Assembly (NCBI GenBank): GCA_003105035.1
Contig: PQAL01000013.1
Coordinates: 1 to 64,000, forward strand
Source: Anaerolineales bacterium
GTDB taxonomy: Bacteria > Chloroflexota > Anaerolineae > Anaerolineales > UBA4823
DNA: 64,000 nt
Direction: 5' to 3'
In this document: positions 8,763 through 17,668 of the stretch, in pieces
How positions within the stretch are numbered: the first letter of the stretch is position 1
Layout: every line of letters starts with the position of its first letter
Program-made: the position numbers and the translations under genes
The notes under the pieces: model-generated
Databases searched by the model: none
Seen by the model: only the letters and a program-made list of their open reading frames with translations
What the model was told of the DNA's origin: nothing

Positions 8763-10415
8763 ATGTCAACTCCACGCGTTGTACGCGCCCCACGCGGTAC
8801 TCAGCTAACCTGCAAATCCTGGCTCACCGAAGCCCCTTACCGCATGATCCAGAACAACCTGGACCCGGAAGTGGCGGAGCGCCCGCAAGACCTGGTGGTC
8901 TACGGCGGGCGCGGGCAGGCTGCCCGCAACTGGGAGTGTTTCGATGCCATCCTGGCTACTCTCAAGGAGATGGAGACCGATGAGACCCTTCTGGTCCAGT
9001 CGGGTAAGCCGGTGGCGGTCTTTAAGACCCATCCAGATGCCCCGCGGGTGTTGATCGCCAACTCCAATCTCGTGCCGCATTGGGCCACCCAGGAGCACTT
9101 CGACCAGCTCGTTGCACGCGGTTTGATGATGTTCGGCCAGATGACAGCCGGTTCGTGGATTTACATCGGCACCCAGGGAATCCTCCAGGGTACCTATGAA
9201 ACTTTGGGATCCCTGGCACATTTGCGGGGTTGGGGATCGCTCAAGGGCAAGTTCTGCCTGACCGCCGGGTTGGGCGGAATGGGCGGCGCCCAGCCGCTGG
9301 CGATCACCATGAACGAGGGGGTGGGGTTGATCGTTGAGGTGGATCCCGCCCATGCTCAACGCCGCCTTGAGACAGGCTATGTGGATATGGTGGTGGATAC
9401 CCTCGAAGAAGCCATGACCTTGGTGGAGGAATATCAGAAGAAAGAAATCCCCAAATCCATCGGCCTGATCGGCAATGCAGCTGAGATTTACCCCGAGCTG
9501 GCGATGCGGGGCATAATTCCGGATGTGGTCACCGACCAAACACCTGCTCATGATGTGCTGATGTACGTCCCCAGCGGTTTGAGCGTCTCACAGGCCGATG
9601 CGCTGCGTATCAACAATCCGAATGACTATCACAAACGCTCGATGCAGTCCATGGCACGACACGTCGAAGCGATGTTGGAATTCAAGCGAAAAGGCGCCGA
9701 AGTTTTTGACTACGGCAACAACCTGCGCCAGCGTGCATATGATGAGGGAGTGACGGAGGCTTTCGAATTCCCAGGCTTTGTTCCAGCGTATATCCGTCCC
9801 CTCTTCTGTGAAGGCAAAGGACCTTTCCGCTGGGTGGCTCTCTCGGGTGACCCGGAGGATATCTACCGGACGGATGAGGCTCTCGTCGAGCTCTTCCCCC
9901 AGGATTTCCACCTGCACCGCTGGCTAAAAATGGCGCGTGAAAAAGTCCAGTTCCAAGGACTACCATCGCGCATCTGCTGGCTTGGGTTCGGCGAACGGGC
10001 CGAGGCCGGGCTTTGTTTTAATAACCTGGTGGCTGAAGGCATCGTGAAAGCACCGATCGTGATTGGGCGTGACCATCTGGATGCCGGCTCGGTCGCTTCA
10101 CCCAACCGTGAGACCGAGGGGATGCTGGACGGCACGGATGCGGTCAGTGATTGGGCTATCCTGAACGCGTTGATCAATGCTGTGGGTGGGGCGACCTGGG
10201 TTTCGTTCCACCATGGCGGAGGCGTAGGCATCGGCTTCAGCCAGCACGCCGGCCAGGTGATCGTGGCAGATGGGACTGCTGAAGCAGCCGCACGCCTGGA
10301 GCGGGTTTTGACCACCGACCCGGGTATGGGCATTGTGCGCCATGCGGATGCAGGCTATGAAATCGCCATCGAGGCCGCGAAAAGGCATGGTCTCAAGATG
10401 CCGATGCTGAAATAA
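8763..10415 (+). CDS. hutU: Urocanate hydratase (urocanase)
   Basis: This 550-residue protein converts urocanate to imidazolonepropionate with a tightly bound NAD+, the second step of histidine degradation. The family is unmistakable: N-terminal [41 protein letters not shown], the NAD-binding [12 protein letters not shown] near residue 178, GLIGNAAE, and the C-terminal [20 protein letters not shown]. It starts at ATG 8763 behind AGGAGGA. No hutH, hutI or hutG is in the window, so the pathway must be dispersed or incomplete. The promoter carries a strong palindrome. Confidence 0.96.
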   Translation: MSTPRVVRAPRGTQLTCKSWLTEAPYRMIQNNLDPEVAERPQDLVVYGGRGQAARNWECFDAILATLKEMETDETLLVQSGKPVAVFKTHPDAPRVLIANSNLVPHWATQEHFDQLVARGLMMFGQMTAGSWIYIGTQGILQGTYETLGSLAHLRGWGSLKGKFCLTAGLGGMGGAQPLAITMNEGVGLIVEVDPAHAQRRLETGYVDMVVDTLEEAMTLVEEYQKKEIPKSIGLIGNAAEIYPELAMRGIIPDVVTDQTPAHDVLMYVPSGLSVSQADALRINNPNDYHKRSMQSMARHVEAMLEFKRKGAEVFDYGNNLRQRAYDEGVTEAFEFPGFVPAYIRPLFCEGKGPFRWVALSGDPEDIYRTDEALVELFPQDFHLHRWLKMAREKVQFQGLPSRICWLGFGERAEAGLCFNNLVAEGIVKAPIVIGRDHLDAGSVASPNRETEGMLDGTDAVSDWAILNALINAVGGATWVSFHHGGGVGIGFSQHAGQVIVADGTAEAAARLERVLTTDPGMGIVRHADAGYEIAIEAAKRHGLKMPMLK

Positions 10416-10460
10416 GGTTTATTTAATACCTAGTTTTGTTAGATTGATAGCAGGGTGGTG

Positions 10461-11393
10461 TTATCGACGAGCGGAGAAAGCCAGCCAATCGCCGATCTGC
10501 CGCTGTTCGATGAATGGGAAGCCATGCTGTATCAAGGCGTCTTGCATTTCCTGGCCTTGCTCTACCAGGATGCCTGATAAGATTATGCATCCGCCGTCCA
10601 TCACCAGCTCACCCAATCCCTGGTCAAGCAGCTGGATCAATATCGGTGCCAGGATATTGGCAAACACCAGCTGCGCCTGATGGATGCCGAACTTACCCGC
10701 GATTACCTCATTCACCGAGCCGACACCCAACTCAAGGCGATTACTCACTTCATTCAAAGCAGCGTTTTCGGCGGATGACCGATAGGCTTCGGCATCTATA
10801 TCCACGCCGAGGGCTTTCTCTGCGCCTAGCAACAGACCCGCTATTGAAAGGATCCCCGAACCACAGCCAATATCAATGATCCTTATGTGAGCAGGATGTG
10901 CCTGGGAAGCGAGATAATCTTCAGCTAGCGCCAGGCATAGCTGAGTGGTTGGGTGGGTACCTGTCCCGAAGGCCATACCCAGGTCGATCCGCACCGGGAT
11001 GCGCGTATTATCCTGAACCGGGATCCAGGCTGGCTGGATGATCAATTTATTGCCAATTGGGATGGGGTGGTAATGTTCCTTCCAGGCTTCCATCCAATTG
11101 ACTTCCTGGATTATTTTGAATTCAGGTTCAGGGATCGGTGAGATACGCCCCAAGTACCATAAGCCTTGCTCAATCTTCTGCCGGGTATCCTCCAGGCTCT
11201 CATCAGCGGGGATGTAACCACACACTCTGAGTGGCCCAACCGTTTCTCCATTTTCATCAGCCGGGCCAGCCCTCACCGCGGTCGATTCAATGACTACACC
11301 ATCTGGTAGGTAGCGGGCAAGCACCTCGGCAACTGCTTCGGCCAGCTCCCCATTTAATGTCAGGCTTACTTCCAGCCAATACTTTTCTGCCAT
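10461..11393 (-). CDS. prmA: Ribosomal protein L11 methyltransferase PrmA
   Basis: This ~310-residue protein trimethylates ribosomal protein L11 in the family. The N-terminal substrate-recognition region (MAEKYWLEVSLTLNGELAEAVAEVL) is followed by a linker with WMEAWKEHYHPIPIG. The SAM domain has MAFGTGTHPTTQLCLA, IDIGCGSGILSIAGLLLGA and LVFANILAPILIQL. I start at ATG 11393 because the longer frame to 11471 would run into dnaJ and adds a non-conserved leader. It is the last gene of the hrcA-grpE-dnaK-dnaJ-prmA operon, the same order as in Bacillus subtilis. Confidence 0.92.
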   Translation of the reverse strand: MAEKYWLEVSLTLNGELAEAVAEVLARYLPDGVVIESTAVRAGPADENGETVGPLRVCGYIPADESLEDTRQKIEQGLWYLGRISPIPEPEFKIIQEVNWMEAWKEHYHPIPIGNKLIIQPAWIPVQDNTRIPVRIDLGMAFGTGTHPTTQLCLALAEDYLASQAHPAHIRIIDIGCGSGILSIAGLLLGAEKALGVDIDAEAYRSSAENAALNEVSNRLELGVGSVNEVIAGKFGIHQAQLVFANILAPILIQLLDQGLGELVMDGGCIILSGILVEQGQEMQDALIQHGFPFIEQRQIGDWLAFSARR

Positions 11394-11443
11394 CGAATCA
11401 CTTTTTTTAAAGAATATCGGATGTATATCGGGAAGGAATTGCA

Positions 11444-12568
11444 TCACCCGCCCAGGGTGTCTTTCAACCAATCCAGAAACCCTTTTTCAGCCGGTCTCAC
11501 TTCACTGCCCAGGCTTTCAGCCAATTTTTCCATCAACTTGCGTTGTTCAGAGGTCAGGTTACGCGGCACTTCCACATTGACCACTACCATCTGGTCGCCG
11601 CGGCCATTCCCACGCAGGTGCGGAACACCTTTCCCACGCATACGCAATACCTTCCCAGGCTGTATGCCTGCCGGGATCTTTAACTTTGTACTCCCATCCA
11701 CGGTCGGCACATCCACTTCTGCTCCGAGGGTGGCTTGAGCAATGTTGATGTCCAGGTCAAGCAGGATGTCATTTTCACGACGCCGGAAATACTTGTGTTG
11801 AAGCACGCGTATCACCAGGTATAAGTTCCCGTTCGGGCCACCATTTTCACCTGGTTGCCCTTCACCAGCCAGCCTGATCTGGTTGCCATTGTCTACACCA
11901 GCAGGGATTGAGACCACCTTTTTACGATTTCGACGCACCAACCCACGTCCGTTGCAGGTATGGCAGGCTGTGGCAATGGTTTCGCCCTTTCCATTGCACA
12001 CCGGGCAGGTTGATACCTGCACCATGGAGCCGAGCAGGGTCTGGCGCACCTGGCGTACCTCACCCGTCCCATTGCAGGTCGAGCAGCGTATTGGGCTGGT
12101 GCCGGGTTCAGCCCCTTTACCGCCGCATGTTTCGCACACTTCATCGCGGGTGATCTCGATCTCCTTTTCAATCCCAAAAATTGACTCCTCGAAAGAAAGG
12201 TCGACATTGATCTGCAGGTCAGGCCCTCGCCGGGGAGCGTTACGTGCCCGGCGGCTGGTGCTCCTTCCAAAACCACCAAATCCTCCGAAGAACTCATCGA
12301 ATAGATCACCGAAATCAACCGTGAAATCTGGCACACCCCCGGTATTCTGTACACCGGCATGCCCAAAACGGTCATAGGCCGCGCGTTTATCGGCATCTGA
12401 GAGCACGCTATATGCTTCATTAATTTCTTTAAAGTGCTCTTCTGCGTTGGCTTCCTGGCTGACGTCAGGATGATACTGCCGGGCCAGCTTGCGGAAGGCA
12501 GCCTTAATCTCATCGGATGTGGCAGTACGTGACACACCCAAGACTTCGTAGTAATCGCGTTTCGCCAT
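11444..12568 (-). CDS. dnaJ: Chaperone DnaJ
   Basis: This 374-residue type I Hsp40 stimulates the DnaK ATPase and delivers substrates. The J domain (residues 1-70) carries the HPD motif in LARQYHPDVS. A glycine/phenylalanine-rich linker follows (FDEFFGGFGGFGRS). The zinc centre has four CxxCxGxG-type repeats (CETCGGKG, CSTCNGTG, CPVCNGKG, CHTCNGRG) near residues 145-210. The C-terminal substrate domains are complete. It is separated from dnaK by 262 bp that include a very stable hairpin. Confidence 0.97.
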   Translation of the reverse strand: MAKRDYYEVLGVSRTATSDEIKAAFRKLARQYHPDVSQEANAEEHFKEINEAYSVLSDADKRAAYDRFGHAGVQNTGGVPDFTVDFGDLFDEFFGGFGGFGRSTSRRARNAPRRGPDLQINVDLSFEESIFGIEKEIEITRDEVCETCGGKGAEPGTSPIRCSTCNGTGEVRQVRQTLLGSMVQVSTCPVCNGKGETIATACHTCNGRGLVRRNRKKVVSIPAGVDNGNQIRLAGEGQPGENGGPNGNLYLVIRVLQHKYFRRRENDILLDLDINIAQATLGAEVDVPTVDGSTKLKIPAGIQPGKVLRMRGKGVPHLRGNGRGDQMVVVNVEVPRNLTSEQRKLMEKLAESLGSEVRPAEKGFLDWLKDTLGG

Positions 12569-12691
12569 GATCGTTGTTAAACAACATGAAACCTTGAGAG
12601 GTTTACATGCTATTCATCATCCCTTCGTCTCGAGTTACTTACGCAAAATAGAGGCAGTTGCCTTCGCATAATATATATTTTTACCAAAATT

Positions 12692-12753
12692 CCTGGCAGT
12701 CTATCCGTGAGCCTCAAGCCAAGCTCGGGATTGCTCACGGATAGGATGCCAGG
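12692..12753. repeat. Stable hairpin between dnaK and dnaJ
   Basis: The arms CCTGGCA-gt-CTATCCGTGAGC (12692-12712) and GCTCACGGATAG-ga-TGCCAGG (12733-12753) form 19 Watson-Crick pairs interrupted by one 2-nt internal loop, with a 20-nt loop. On the operon strand it is followed by AATTTTGG, not a proper T-run. It may lower dnaJ relative to dnaK expression or protect the dnaK mRNA 3' end. Confidence 0.75.
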
Positions 12754-12830
12754 TTATTTCTTTCTCTGATTAACATTGCGTTGTTATCGATGAATCCTGT
12801 TCCAACTTTTGAACAAAATATAGCTAGAGA

Positions 12831-14756
12831 TTATGCATTCCTGAACTCACCATCCACAACATCGTCATCGCTGCCACCAGGTCGCTGGCCACCTTCAGGA
12901 CCTTGCTCAGGACCCTGCTCTGGGTCGCCTGTTGCCGGACCAGCCTGCGGACCACCCTGTTGGTAAACGGACGCACCAATCTGCTGGACTACCTGGAAGA
13001 GTTGCTCCGTGGCACTCTTGATCCTGGCTGGATCTTCAGTCTCAAGAGCCTGCTTGACATTAGCAACTTCCGACTCAACCTTGCTGCGTACATCCGCCGG
13101 CACCTTGTCACCGAAATCCCGCACGGCTTTCTCGGCAGTATAAATTGCATTGTCGGCAGTATTTTTTGCTTCGATCAGCTCTTTCCGTTTCTTGTCTTCA
13201 TCGGCATGCGTTTCAGCTTCACGGCGCATACGCTCGACCTCTGAATCGTTAAGGCCTGAGGAAGCTGTGATGGTGATGTGTTGGCTTCGCTGGGTAGCCT
13301 TGTCCTGCGCAGTCACTTTGATGATGCCATTGGCATCGATATCAAAGGTCACTTCAATCTGCGGCATACCACGCGGGGCAGGTGGGATTCCATCCAGGAT
13401 GAACCTACCCAGGCTTTTGTTGTCGGCTGCCATCGGCCGCTCACCCTGCAGGACGTTGATCTCCACCTGGGGTTGGCTATCGGAGGCAGTTGAGAAAACC
13501 TGGCTCTTATGGATGGGAATGGCGGTGTTCCTTTCAATCAAAGGTGTAGCCACGCCGCCCAGGGTCTCCACTGAAAGGGTAAGTGGGGTCACATCCACCA
13601 ACAGGATGTCCTTGACATCTCCGCCTAGCACTCCCGCCTGGATGGCAGCACCGATCGCTACCACTTCGTCGGGGTTCACACCTTTATGGGGTTCTTTATT
13701 GAACAGCTTGCGTACGGCTTCCTGTACAGCAGGCATGCGGGTCATGCCACCCACCAGGACGACCTCGTTGATCTTGGAAGTGTCCATATCGGCATCTCGT
13801 AGGGCGTTTTTCACCGGGGTGAGGCTGCGCTCGATCAAATCACCGGTCAGCTGTTCCAGCTTAGAGCGGGTCAAATTCATCACCAGGTGCTTCGGGCCGG
13901 AGGCGTCGGCGGTAATATAGGGCAGGTTGATCTCGGTCTGCATCATACTGGAAAGCTCAATCTTGGCTTTCTCGGATGCCTCTTTTAATCGCTGCAGGCT
14001 CTGGCGGTCTTGGCGAAGATCGATCCCATTGGCAGCTTTAAATTCGTCTGCCAGGTAGTCGATCAGGCGCATGTCAAAGTCATCGCCACCCAGGAAGGTA
14101 TCACCGCTGGTGGAACGGACCTGGAAAACCCCATCTCCAACATCCAGGATTGAAATATCGAACGTACCCCCACCCAGGTCATATACCGCAATGACCTCGT
14201 CTTTTTTCTTATCGAGACCGTAAGCCAGTGAGGAGGCAGTTGGCTCATTGATGATGCGTAACACTTCCAGGCCGGCGATCTTCCCAGCATCCTTGGTCGC
14301 ATTCCGTTGGGCATCATTGAAATAGGCTGGTACGGTGATGACCGCCTGGGTGACCGTCTCGCCCAGGTAAGCTTCAGCATCGACCTTAAGCTTGGCCAGG
14401 ATCATGGCTGATACTTCAGGGGGAGAATACTCGCGCCCGTCCAGCACCACGCGAATATCTCCATTGGGTGCCTTCGCAACTTTATAAGGCACTCGCGACA
14501 ATGCCTTTTTAACTTCGGGGTCATCAAATTTACGGCCCATGAAGCGTTTGATCGAAAAAATTGTGTTTTCAGGGTTAACAACTGCCTGGTTACGCGCCAC
14601 GCGTCCTACCAGGCGTTCGTGATTCTTATTCACTGCCACCACGGAAGGAATAAGCCGTTCACCTTCAGCGCTGGGGATCACGGTGGGTTCGCCACCTTCC
14701 ATCACCGCCACAACCGAGTTGGTTGTGCCAAGATCGATACCAATTATTTTTCCCAT
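12831..14756 (-). CDS. dnaK: Chaperone DnaK (Hsp70)
   Basis: This 641-residue ATP-dependent chaperone shows the N-terminal [14 protein letters not shown], the phosphate-binding [14 protein letters not shown] near residue 195, [14 protein letters not shown] near 340, the [17 protein letters not shown] start of the substrate domain and a GGP-rich disordered tail ending [12 protein letters not shown]. Ribosome-binding site AAGGAGA precedes ATG 14756. It sits third in the CIRCE-controlled heat-shock operon. Confidence 0.98.
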   Translation of the reverse strand: MGKIIGIDLGTTNSVVAVMEGGEPTVIPSAEGERLIPSVVAVNKNHERLVGRVARNQAVVNPENTIFSIKRFMGRKFDDPEVKKALSRVPYKVAKAPNGDIRVVLDGREYSPPEVSAMILAKLKVDAEAYLGETVTQAVITVPAYFNDAQRNATKDAGKIAGLEVLRIINEPTASSLAYGLDKKKDEVIAVYDLGGGTFDISILDVGDGVFQVRSTSGDTFLGGDDFDMRLIDYLADEFKAANGIDLRQDRQSLQRLKEASEKAKIELSSMMQTEINLPYITADASGPKHLVMNLTRSKLEQLTGDLIERSLTPVKNALRDADMDTSKINEVVLVGGMTRMPAVQEAVRKLFNKEPHKGVNPDEVVAIGAAIQAGVLGGDVKDILLVDVTPLTLSVETLGGVATPLIERNTAIPIHKSQVFSTASDSQPQVEINVLQGERPMAADNKSLGRFILDGIPPAPRGMPQIEVTFDIDANGIIKVTAQDKATQRSQHITITASSGLNDSEVERMRREAETHADEDKKRKELIEAKNTADNAIYTAEKAVRDFGDKVPADVRSKVESEVANVKQALETEDPARIKSATEQLFQVVQQIGASVYQQGGPQAGPATGDPEQGPEQGPEGGQRPGGSDDDVVDGEFRNA

Positions 14757-14807
14757 TCTATGATTCTCCTTGTTAATGATAGTTCCGTAATAATTTCCAC
14801 GATATAT

Positions 14808-15401
14808 TTACCGTGCCACCCTGACGCGCGCCGGGCGAATTACCCGCTCACCCAGGGTATATCCGGGCTGTACTACGTCGATGATCTGACCACTCTCGTG
14901 GTCCGGGCTGTCCTCGTGAGATATGGCTTCATGCAGGTTTGGATCGAAGAACTGGTCCTTCGCATCAATCAGCTTGACTCCATCGGCTTCAAAAGCTGCG
15001 AGCAGCTTGCGGTGGATCAAGTCGATGCCTTCCGCCCAGATCGCCCCATTCCCCTCCGTCGGTCGGTTCTTATCTTTCAGAGCCCGCCCAAGATCATCGG
15101 CAATATCCAGGTACCTGCGGATGGCGTTCCCAAGGGCATTCTGACCCCCCTGGGATTGTTCGCGCTCGATGCGTTTCTTATAATTAATGAATTCTGCCCG
15201 CTCACGTTGCCATCCATTGAGATATTCATTGGATTTTGCTAACGCCTGATCAAGCTCAGCACGTAATTGTTCGATTTCCTCTTCAGGTATGACTGCCGGT
15301 ACCTCGTTAATTTCTTCCGACTGCGCAGGCACAGCAGTCTCTTCCTGCAAGTTCACCTCGGGGGTATCTTTTTCAGCTGACTTTTGCTTTTTTGAAGTCA
15401 T
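14808..15401 (-). CDS. grpE: Nucleotide exchange factor GrpE
   Basis: This ~197-residue co-chaperone releases ADP from DnaK. An acidic N-terminal tail leads into a long helix (EEIEQLRAELDQALAKSNEYLNGWQ broken here for length) and then the family core DIADDLGRALK...AEGIDLIHRKLLAAFEADGVKLI. The C-terminal beta wing has VVQPGYTLGERVIRPARVRVA. I start at ATG 15401 (MTSKKQK) behind AAGGAGAG; an in-frame start at 15443 would overlap hrcA and adds 14 atypical residues. Confidence 0.94.
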   Translation of the reverse strand: MTSKKQKSAEKDTPEVNLQEETAVPAQSEEINEVPAVIPEEEIEQLRAELDQALAKSNEYLNGWQRERAEFINYKKRIEREQSQGGQNALGNAIRRYLDIADDLGRALKDKNRPTEGNGAIWAEGIDLIHRKLLAAFEADGVKLIDAKDQFFDPNLHEAISHEDSPDHESGQIIDVVQPGYTLGERVIRPARVRVAR

Positions 15402-15417
15402 GATATCGCCACTCTCC

Positions 15418-16458
15418 TTAATTATCTTCAGCGAGCATTTCAATCACCAGATCACTCAATAAACCCGAAACAAAGCGCACTGCAGAAACAGTACGCCCAT
15501 ATGCCATACGGGTAGGTCCGAGCACGCCTAATGCACCGGTGACCAGACCTGGTGCCCCATAGCGCCCTAAAACGATCGAGCAATCACGCAGGTCTTCCCA
15601 GGTGCCCTCCCCACCGATCAACACCTGGACGTCATCCATCCCGCTGGTCAACACCGTGCGTGAGAGCAAATCTTCCAACATGGAACGTTCTTCAAGCACA
15701 CGCAGTGCCTTGCGCGCTGATTCAGATTCGGCAAATTCCGGCTCAGAAAGCACATTCGTCAAACCATCACGAAAGACTTCACCGGTGACCAACAGCTTCA
15801 TCCGATCGAATTCTTCACGGATCAGCTTGACCACATCTTGCTCAAGAGCATCAAACTGATCGCGTAATGCGGTGATAGCTTCTGTATCCAACCCTTCACA
15901 TACCAGGTTAATATGACTGGCCGCTGCCGTCAGCTGATCTTGCGAAACCGGTTCAGCCAGGGTTAGCATTTGCTGCCGCACCTGCCCACCCGTCCATACC
16001 ATCACCATCAAGACCTGCCGCCCGTGAGTAGAGATCAGGCTGAGGTGCTTGAAGCGGGCCGACTCAGGCCTGGGAGAAGTAACCAGCGAAGCACCCTGGG
16101 ATTGGTGCGCCAAGACTGACGCGGCCAGGCGCATCCAACGGTTGACATCCCTTCCAGCCTGGTAAAACTGGTGCGTGATCGTCCGGCGGGTGTTCATGGG
16201 CAACTCAGTTTGGCCCATTAATTGGCGCACAAAATAACGGTAGCCTTCCTCCGTCGGGACTCTCCCGGCTGAAGTATAAGGCTGACGCAAGTAACCAGCT
16301 TCAGTCAGCTCAACCATATCATTCCTGATCGTCGCTGAGCTGGTGTCGAGCTTATATCTTTCGATTAATGCTTTTGACCCAACCGGCTGAGCCGTATCCA
16401 CATAGGTATGAATGATGAGGGCAAGGATTAATCTTTGACGTTCGGTTAGTGTAGTCAT
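15418..16458 (-). CDS. hrcA: Heat-inducible transcription repressor HrcA
   Basis: This 346-residue repressor binds CIRCE operators and is kept active by GroEL in known systems. The N-terminal winged helix carries LTERQRLILALIIHTYVDTAQPVGSKAL and SSATIRNDMVELTEAGYL. The GAF-like middle and the C-terminal VLGPTRMAYGRTVSAVRFVS signature are intact. It is the first gene of the heat-shock operon and directly follows a perfect CIRCE, so it autoregulates. Confidence 0.97.
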   Translation of the reverse strand: MTTLTERQRLILALIIHTYVDTAQPVGSKALIERYKLDTSSATIRNDMVELTEAGYLRQPYTSAGRVPTEEGYRYFVRQLMGQTELPMNTRRTITHQFYQAGRDVNRWMRLAASVLAHQSQGASLVTSPRPESARFKHLSLISTHGRQVLMVMVWTGGQVRQQMLTLAEPVSQDQLTAAASHINLVCEGLDTEAITALRDQFDALEQDVVKLIREEFDRMKLLVTGEVFRDGLTNVLSEPEFAESESARKALRVLEERSMLEDLLSRTVLTSGMDDVQVLIGGEGTWEDLRDCSIVLGRYGAPGLVTGALGVLGPTRMAYGRTVSAVRFVSGLLSDLVIEMLAEDN

Positions 16459-16474
16459 TTGAGCTGCCTATAAT

Positions 16475-16501
16475 TTAGCACTCTCGGCATGAGAGTGCTA
16501 A
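16475..16501. promoter_or_regulatory. CIRCE operator (perfect)
   Basis: TTAGCACTC-N9-GAGTGCTAA matches the CIRCE consensus exactly. It lies between the hrcA promoter and the hrcA start codon, the usual HrcA target site. Confidence 0.97.
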
Positions 16502-16514
16502 ATAGAACGTTTCT

Positions 16515-16543
16515 ATGATACCATGACGAATAAGGTAAGTCAA
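16515..16543 (-). promoter_or_regulatory. Promoter of the hrcA-grpE-dnaK-dnaJ-prmA operon
   Basis: On the minus strand TTGACT (16538-16543) and TATCAT (16515-16520) are 17 bp apart. The start near 16508 places CIRCE at about +7 to +33 of the transcript. Confidence 0.85.
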
Positions 16544-16585
16544 GCGGGGGTGGGAGGTTCTTATAAAACTCTAACAAGGGTCTGG

Positions 16586-16614
16586 TTGATTTTTTTTAGC
16601 ACTCTCGATATAAT
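16586..16614 (+). promoter_or_regulatory. Promoter of the FMN riboswitch transcript
   Basis: TTGATT (16586-16591) and a perfect TATAAT (16609-16614) are 17 bp apart on the plus strand. Transcription would start near 16621, just upstream of the riboswitch aptamer. Confidence 0.85.
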
Positions 16615-16622
16615 AGTACTAA
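16596..16622. promoter_or_regulatory. Degenerate CIRCE-like element on the riboswitch promoter
   Basis: The left half TTAGCACTC is perfect. After 9 bp the right half reads TAGTACTAA, with two mismatches to GAGTGCTAA. It overlaps the -10 box and reaches the likely transcription start. It may let HrcA repress the flavin importer, or be a decayed duplicate of the true CIRCE 95 bp away. Confidence 0.6.
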
Positions 16623-16630
16623 TCGAATAA

Positions 16631-16760
16631 TTCCTTCGGGGCAGGGTGATGGCGGAAAGTTCGCCTATTCCCGATCGGTGGTATAGCCCACGAGCCAAAT
16701 TAACAGGCATGAGCCGGTGAAATTCCGGAGCCGACGGTACAGTCCGGATGAGAGAAGGTT
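16631..16760 (+). ncRNA. FMN riboswitch (RFN element)
   Basis: The conserved RFN blocks appear in order: CTTCGGGGCAGGGTG, a variable P2 hairpin, TTCCCGATCGGTGGTATAGCCCACGAGCC, GAGCCGGTGAAATTCCGGAGCCGACGGTACAGTCCGGATGAGAGAAG (given in parts: CCGGTGAAATTCCGGAGCC and AGTCCGGATGAGAGAAG). P1 is closed by CCTTC (16633-16637) and GAAGG (16754-16758). The aptamer senses FMN and normally represses riboflavin synthesis or uptake genes, here an ABC importer. Confidence 0.95.
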
Positions 16761-16851
16761 GTTTTTCTTTTCAGAGCCTCCCTACAGAGTGGGAGATTCT
16801 GTAAAGTCAAATGTATTTGCCCCGGAGTACCCTTCGGGGCATTACTATTAT
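16761..16851 (+). promoter_or_regulatory. Riboswitch expression platform
   Basis: A U-rich tract (about 16759-16771) follows the closing P1 strand. A hairpin CTCCC/GGGAG with outer CAGA/TCTG lies at about 16772-16800. A second hairpin GCCCCG/CGGGGC (16819-16840) sits just before the start codon and hides the only purine-rich GGGG. The 11-mer CCTTCGGGGCA at 16831-16841 is an exact copy of the P1 5' strand at 16633-16643, so it could compete for the P1 3' strand. Confidence 0.55.
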
Positions 16852-17646
16852 ATGAAGACGAAACCGTGGTTAATTCTCCTGTCGATCCTGCTGATGCTGG
16901 TGGCCTGGCAGCTAGCAGTCTGGTTTGGCAGGTTCCCAGCTTTTATCCTCCCTTCACCTGAGCAGGTGGGAGCTCGCTTCATCCAGGCATTGTTGGACGG
17001 TACCTTGTTGCGCAACACGTTGGTAACTCTGCTAGAAGTTTTGGTGGGATTGACACTGGGAGTTACCACGGCAACCGTGCTGGGATACTTCCTGGCGCGC
17101 TCAATCCACCTGGAACGCTTGCTCTCCCCATATATTATTGCCAGCCAGGCAATTCCAATTGTAGCCATTGCCCCCTTGCTCGTAATCTGGTTTGGCCCAG
17201 GTCTTTTTTCGAAAGTCTTGATCTGTGCCCTGGTCGTTTTCTTCCCGGTGTTGGTCAACACGGTCGTAGGTGTGCGTTCAGTCCCTGAAGATTTGCGTGA
17301 TCTGATGCGCTCATTGCAAGCTACCCGCTGGCAGACTCTCAAGAACCTCGAAGTGCCGGCTGCCCTGCCTGTATTTTTAGGCGGGTTGCGCATCGGGGCT
17401 ACCCTGGCTGTCATTGGGGCGGTGGTGGGAGAGTTCGTTGGTGCCAAGAGTGGGTTGGGATTCCTGGTCAATGTGGGGCGTGGCGTCTATGATACCGCCC
17501 TCGTCTTCGTTTCGGTTTTCACCTTGATTGCCCTGGCATTGATCTTATACGGCCTGGTCTCATTGCTTGAAAAGAAGTTGTTATGGTGGCAACAGCGACC
17601 CGAGAATGAAGTGCTGTTGAATCCCGAAGTGCCGGCAAAAGCTTGA
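16852..17646 (+). CDS. ribX: Riboflavin-type ABC importer, permease
   Basis: This 264-residue BPD-type permease of the NMT1/tauT/SsuC group has about six membrane helices. The cytoplasmic ABC-contact loop is present as LMRSLQATRWQTLKNLEVPAALPVFLGGLR near residues 155-185. Start ATG 16852 is chosen because upstream in-frame codons lie inside the riboswitch. FMN-riboswitch control and the NMT1-like neighbour support flavin import. RibXY-type riboflavin importers have, to my knowledge, been proposed for Chloroflexota. Thiamine-precursor or sulfonate transport would be the alternative from family alone. Confidence 0.8.
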   Translation: MKTKPWLILLSILLMLVAWQLAVWFGRFPAFILPSPEQVGARFIQALLDGTLLRNTLVTLLEVLVGLTLGVTTATVLGYFLARSIHLERLLSPYIIASQAIPIVAIAPLLVIWFGPGLFSKVLICALVVFFPVLVNTVVGVRSVPEDLRDLMRSLQATRWQTLKNLEVPAALPVFLGGLRIGATLAVIGAVVGEFVGAKSGLGFLVNVGRGVYDTALVFVSVFTLIALALILYGLVSLLEKKLLWWQQRPENEVLLNPEVPAKA

Positions 17647-17668
17647 GAAGTTACATAGAGGAGAACCT

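Noticed and set aside
13150-13920. 256-codon open frame on the plus strand inside dnaK
   Set aside because: Shadow of dnaK; low-complexity Ser/Thr/Arg-rich translation without start signals.
14619-15242. 207-codon open frame on the plus strand across dnaK and grpE
   Set aside because: Antisense to two certain genes and spans their junction.
16717-16851. N-terminal extension of the flavin permease
   Set aside because: It would translate the FMN riboswitch aptamer.
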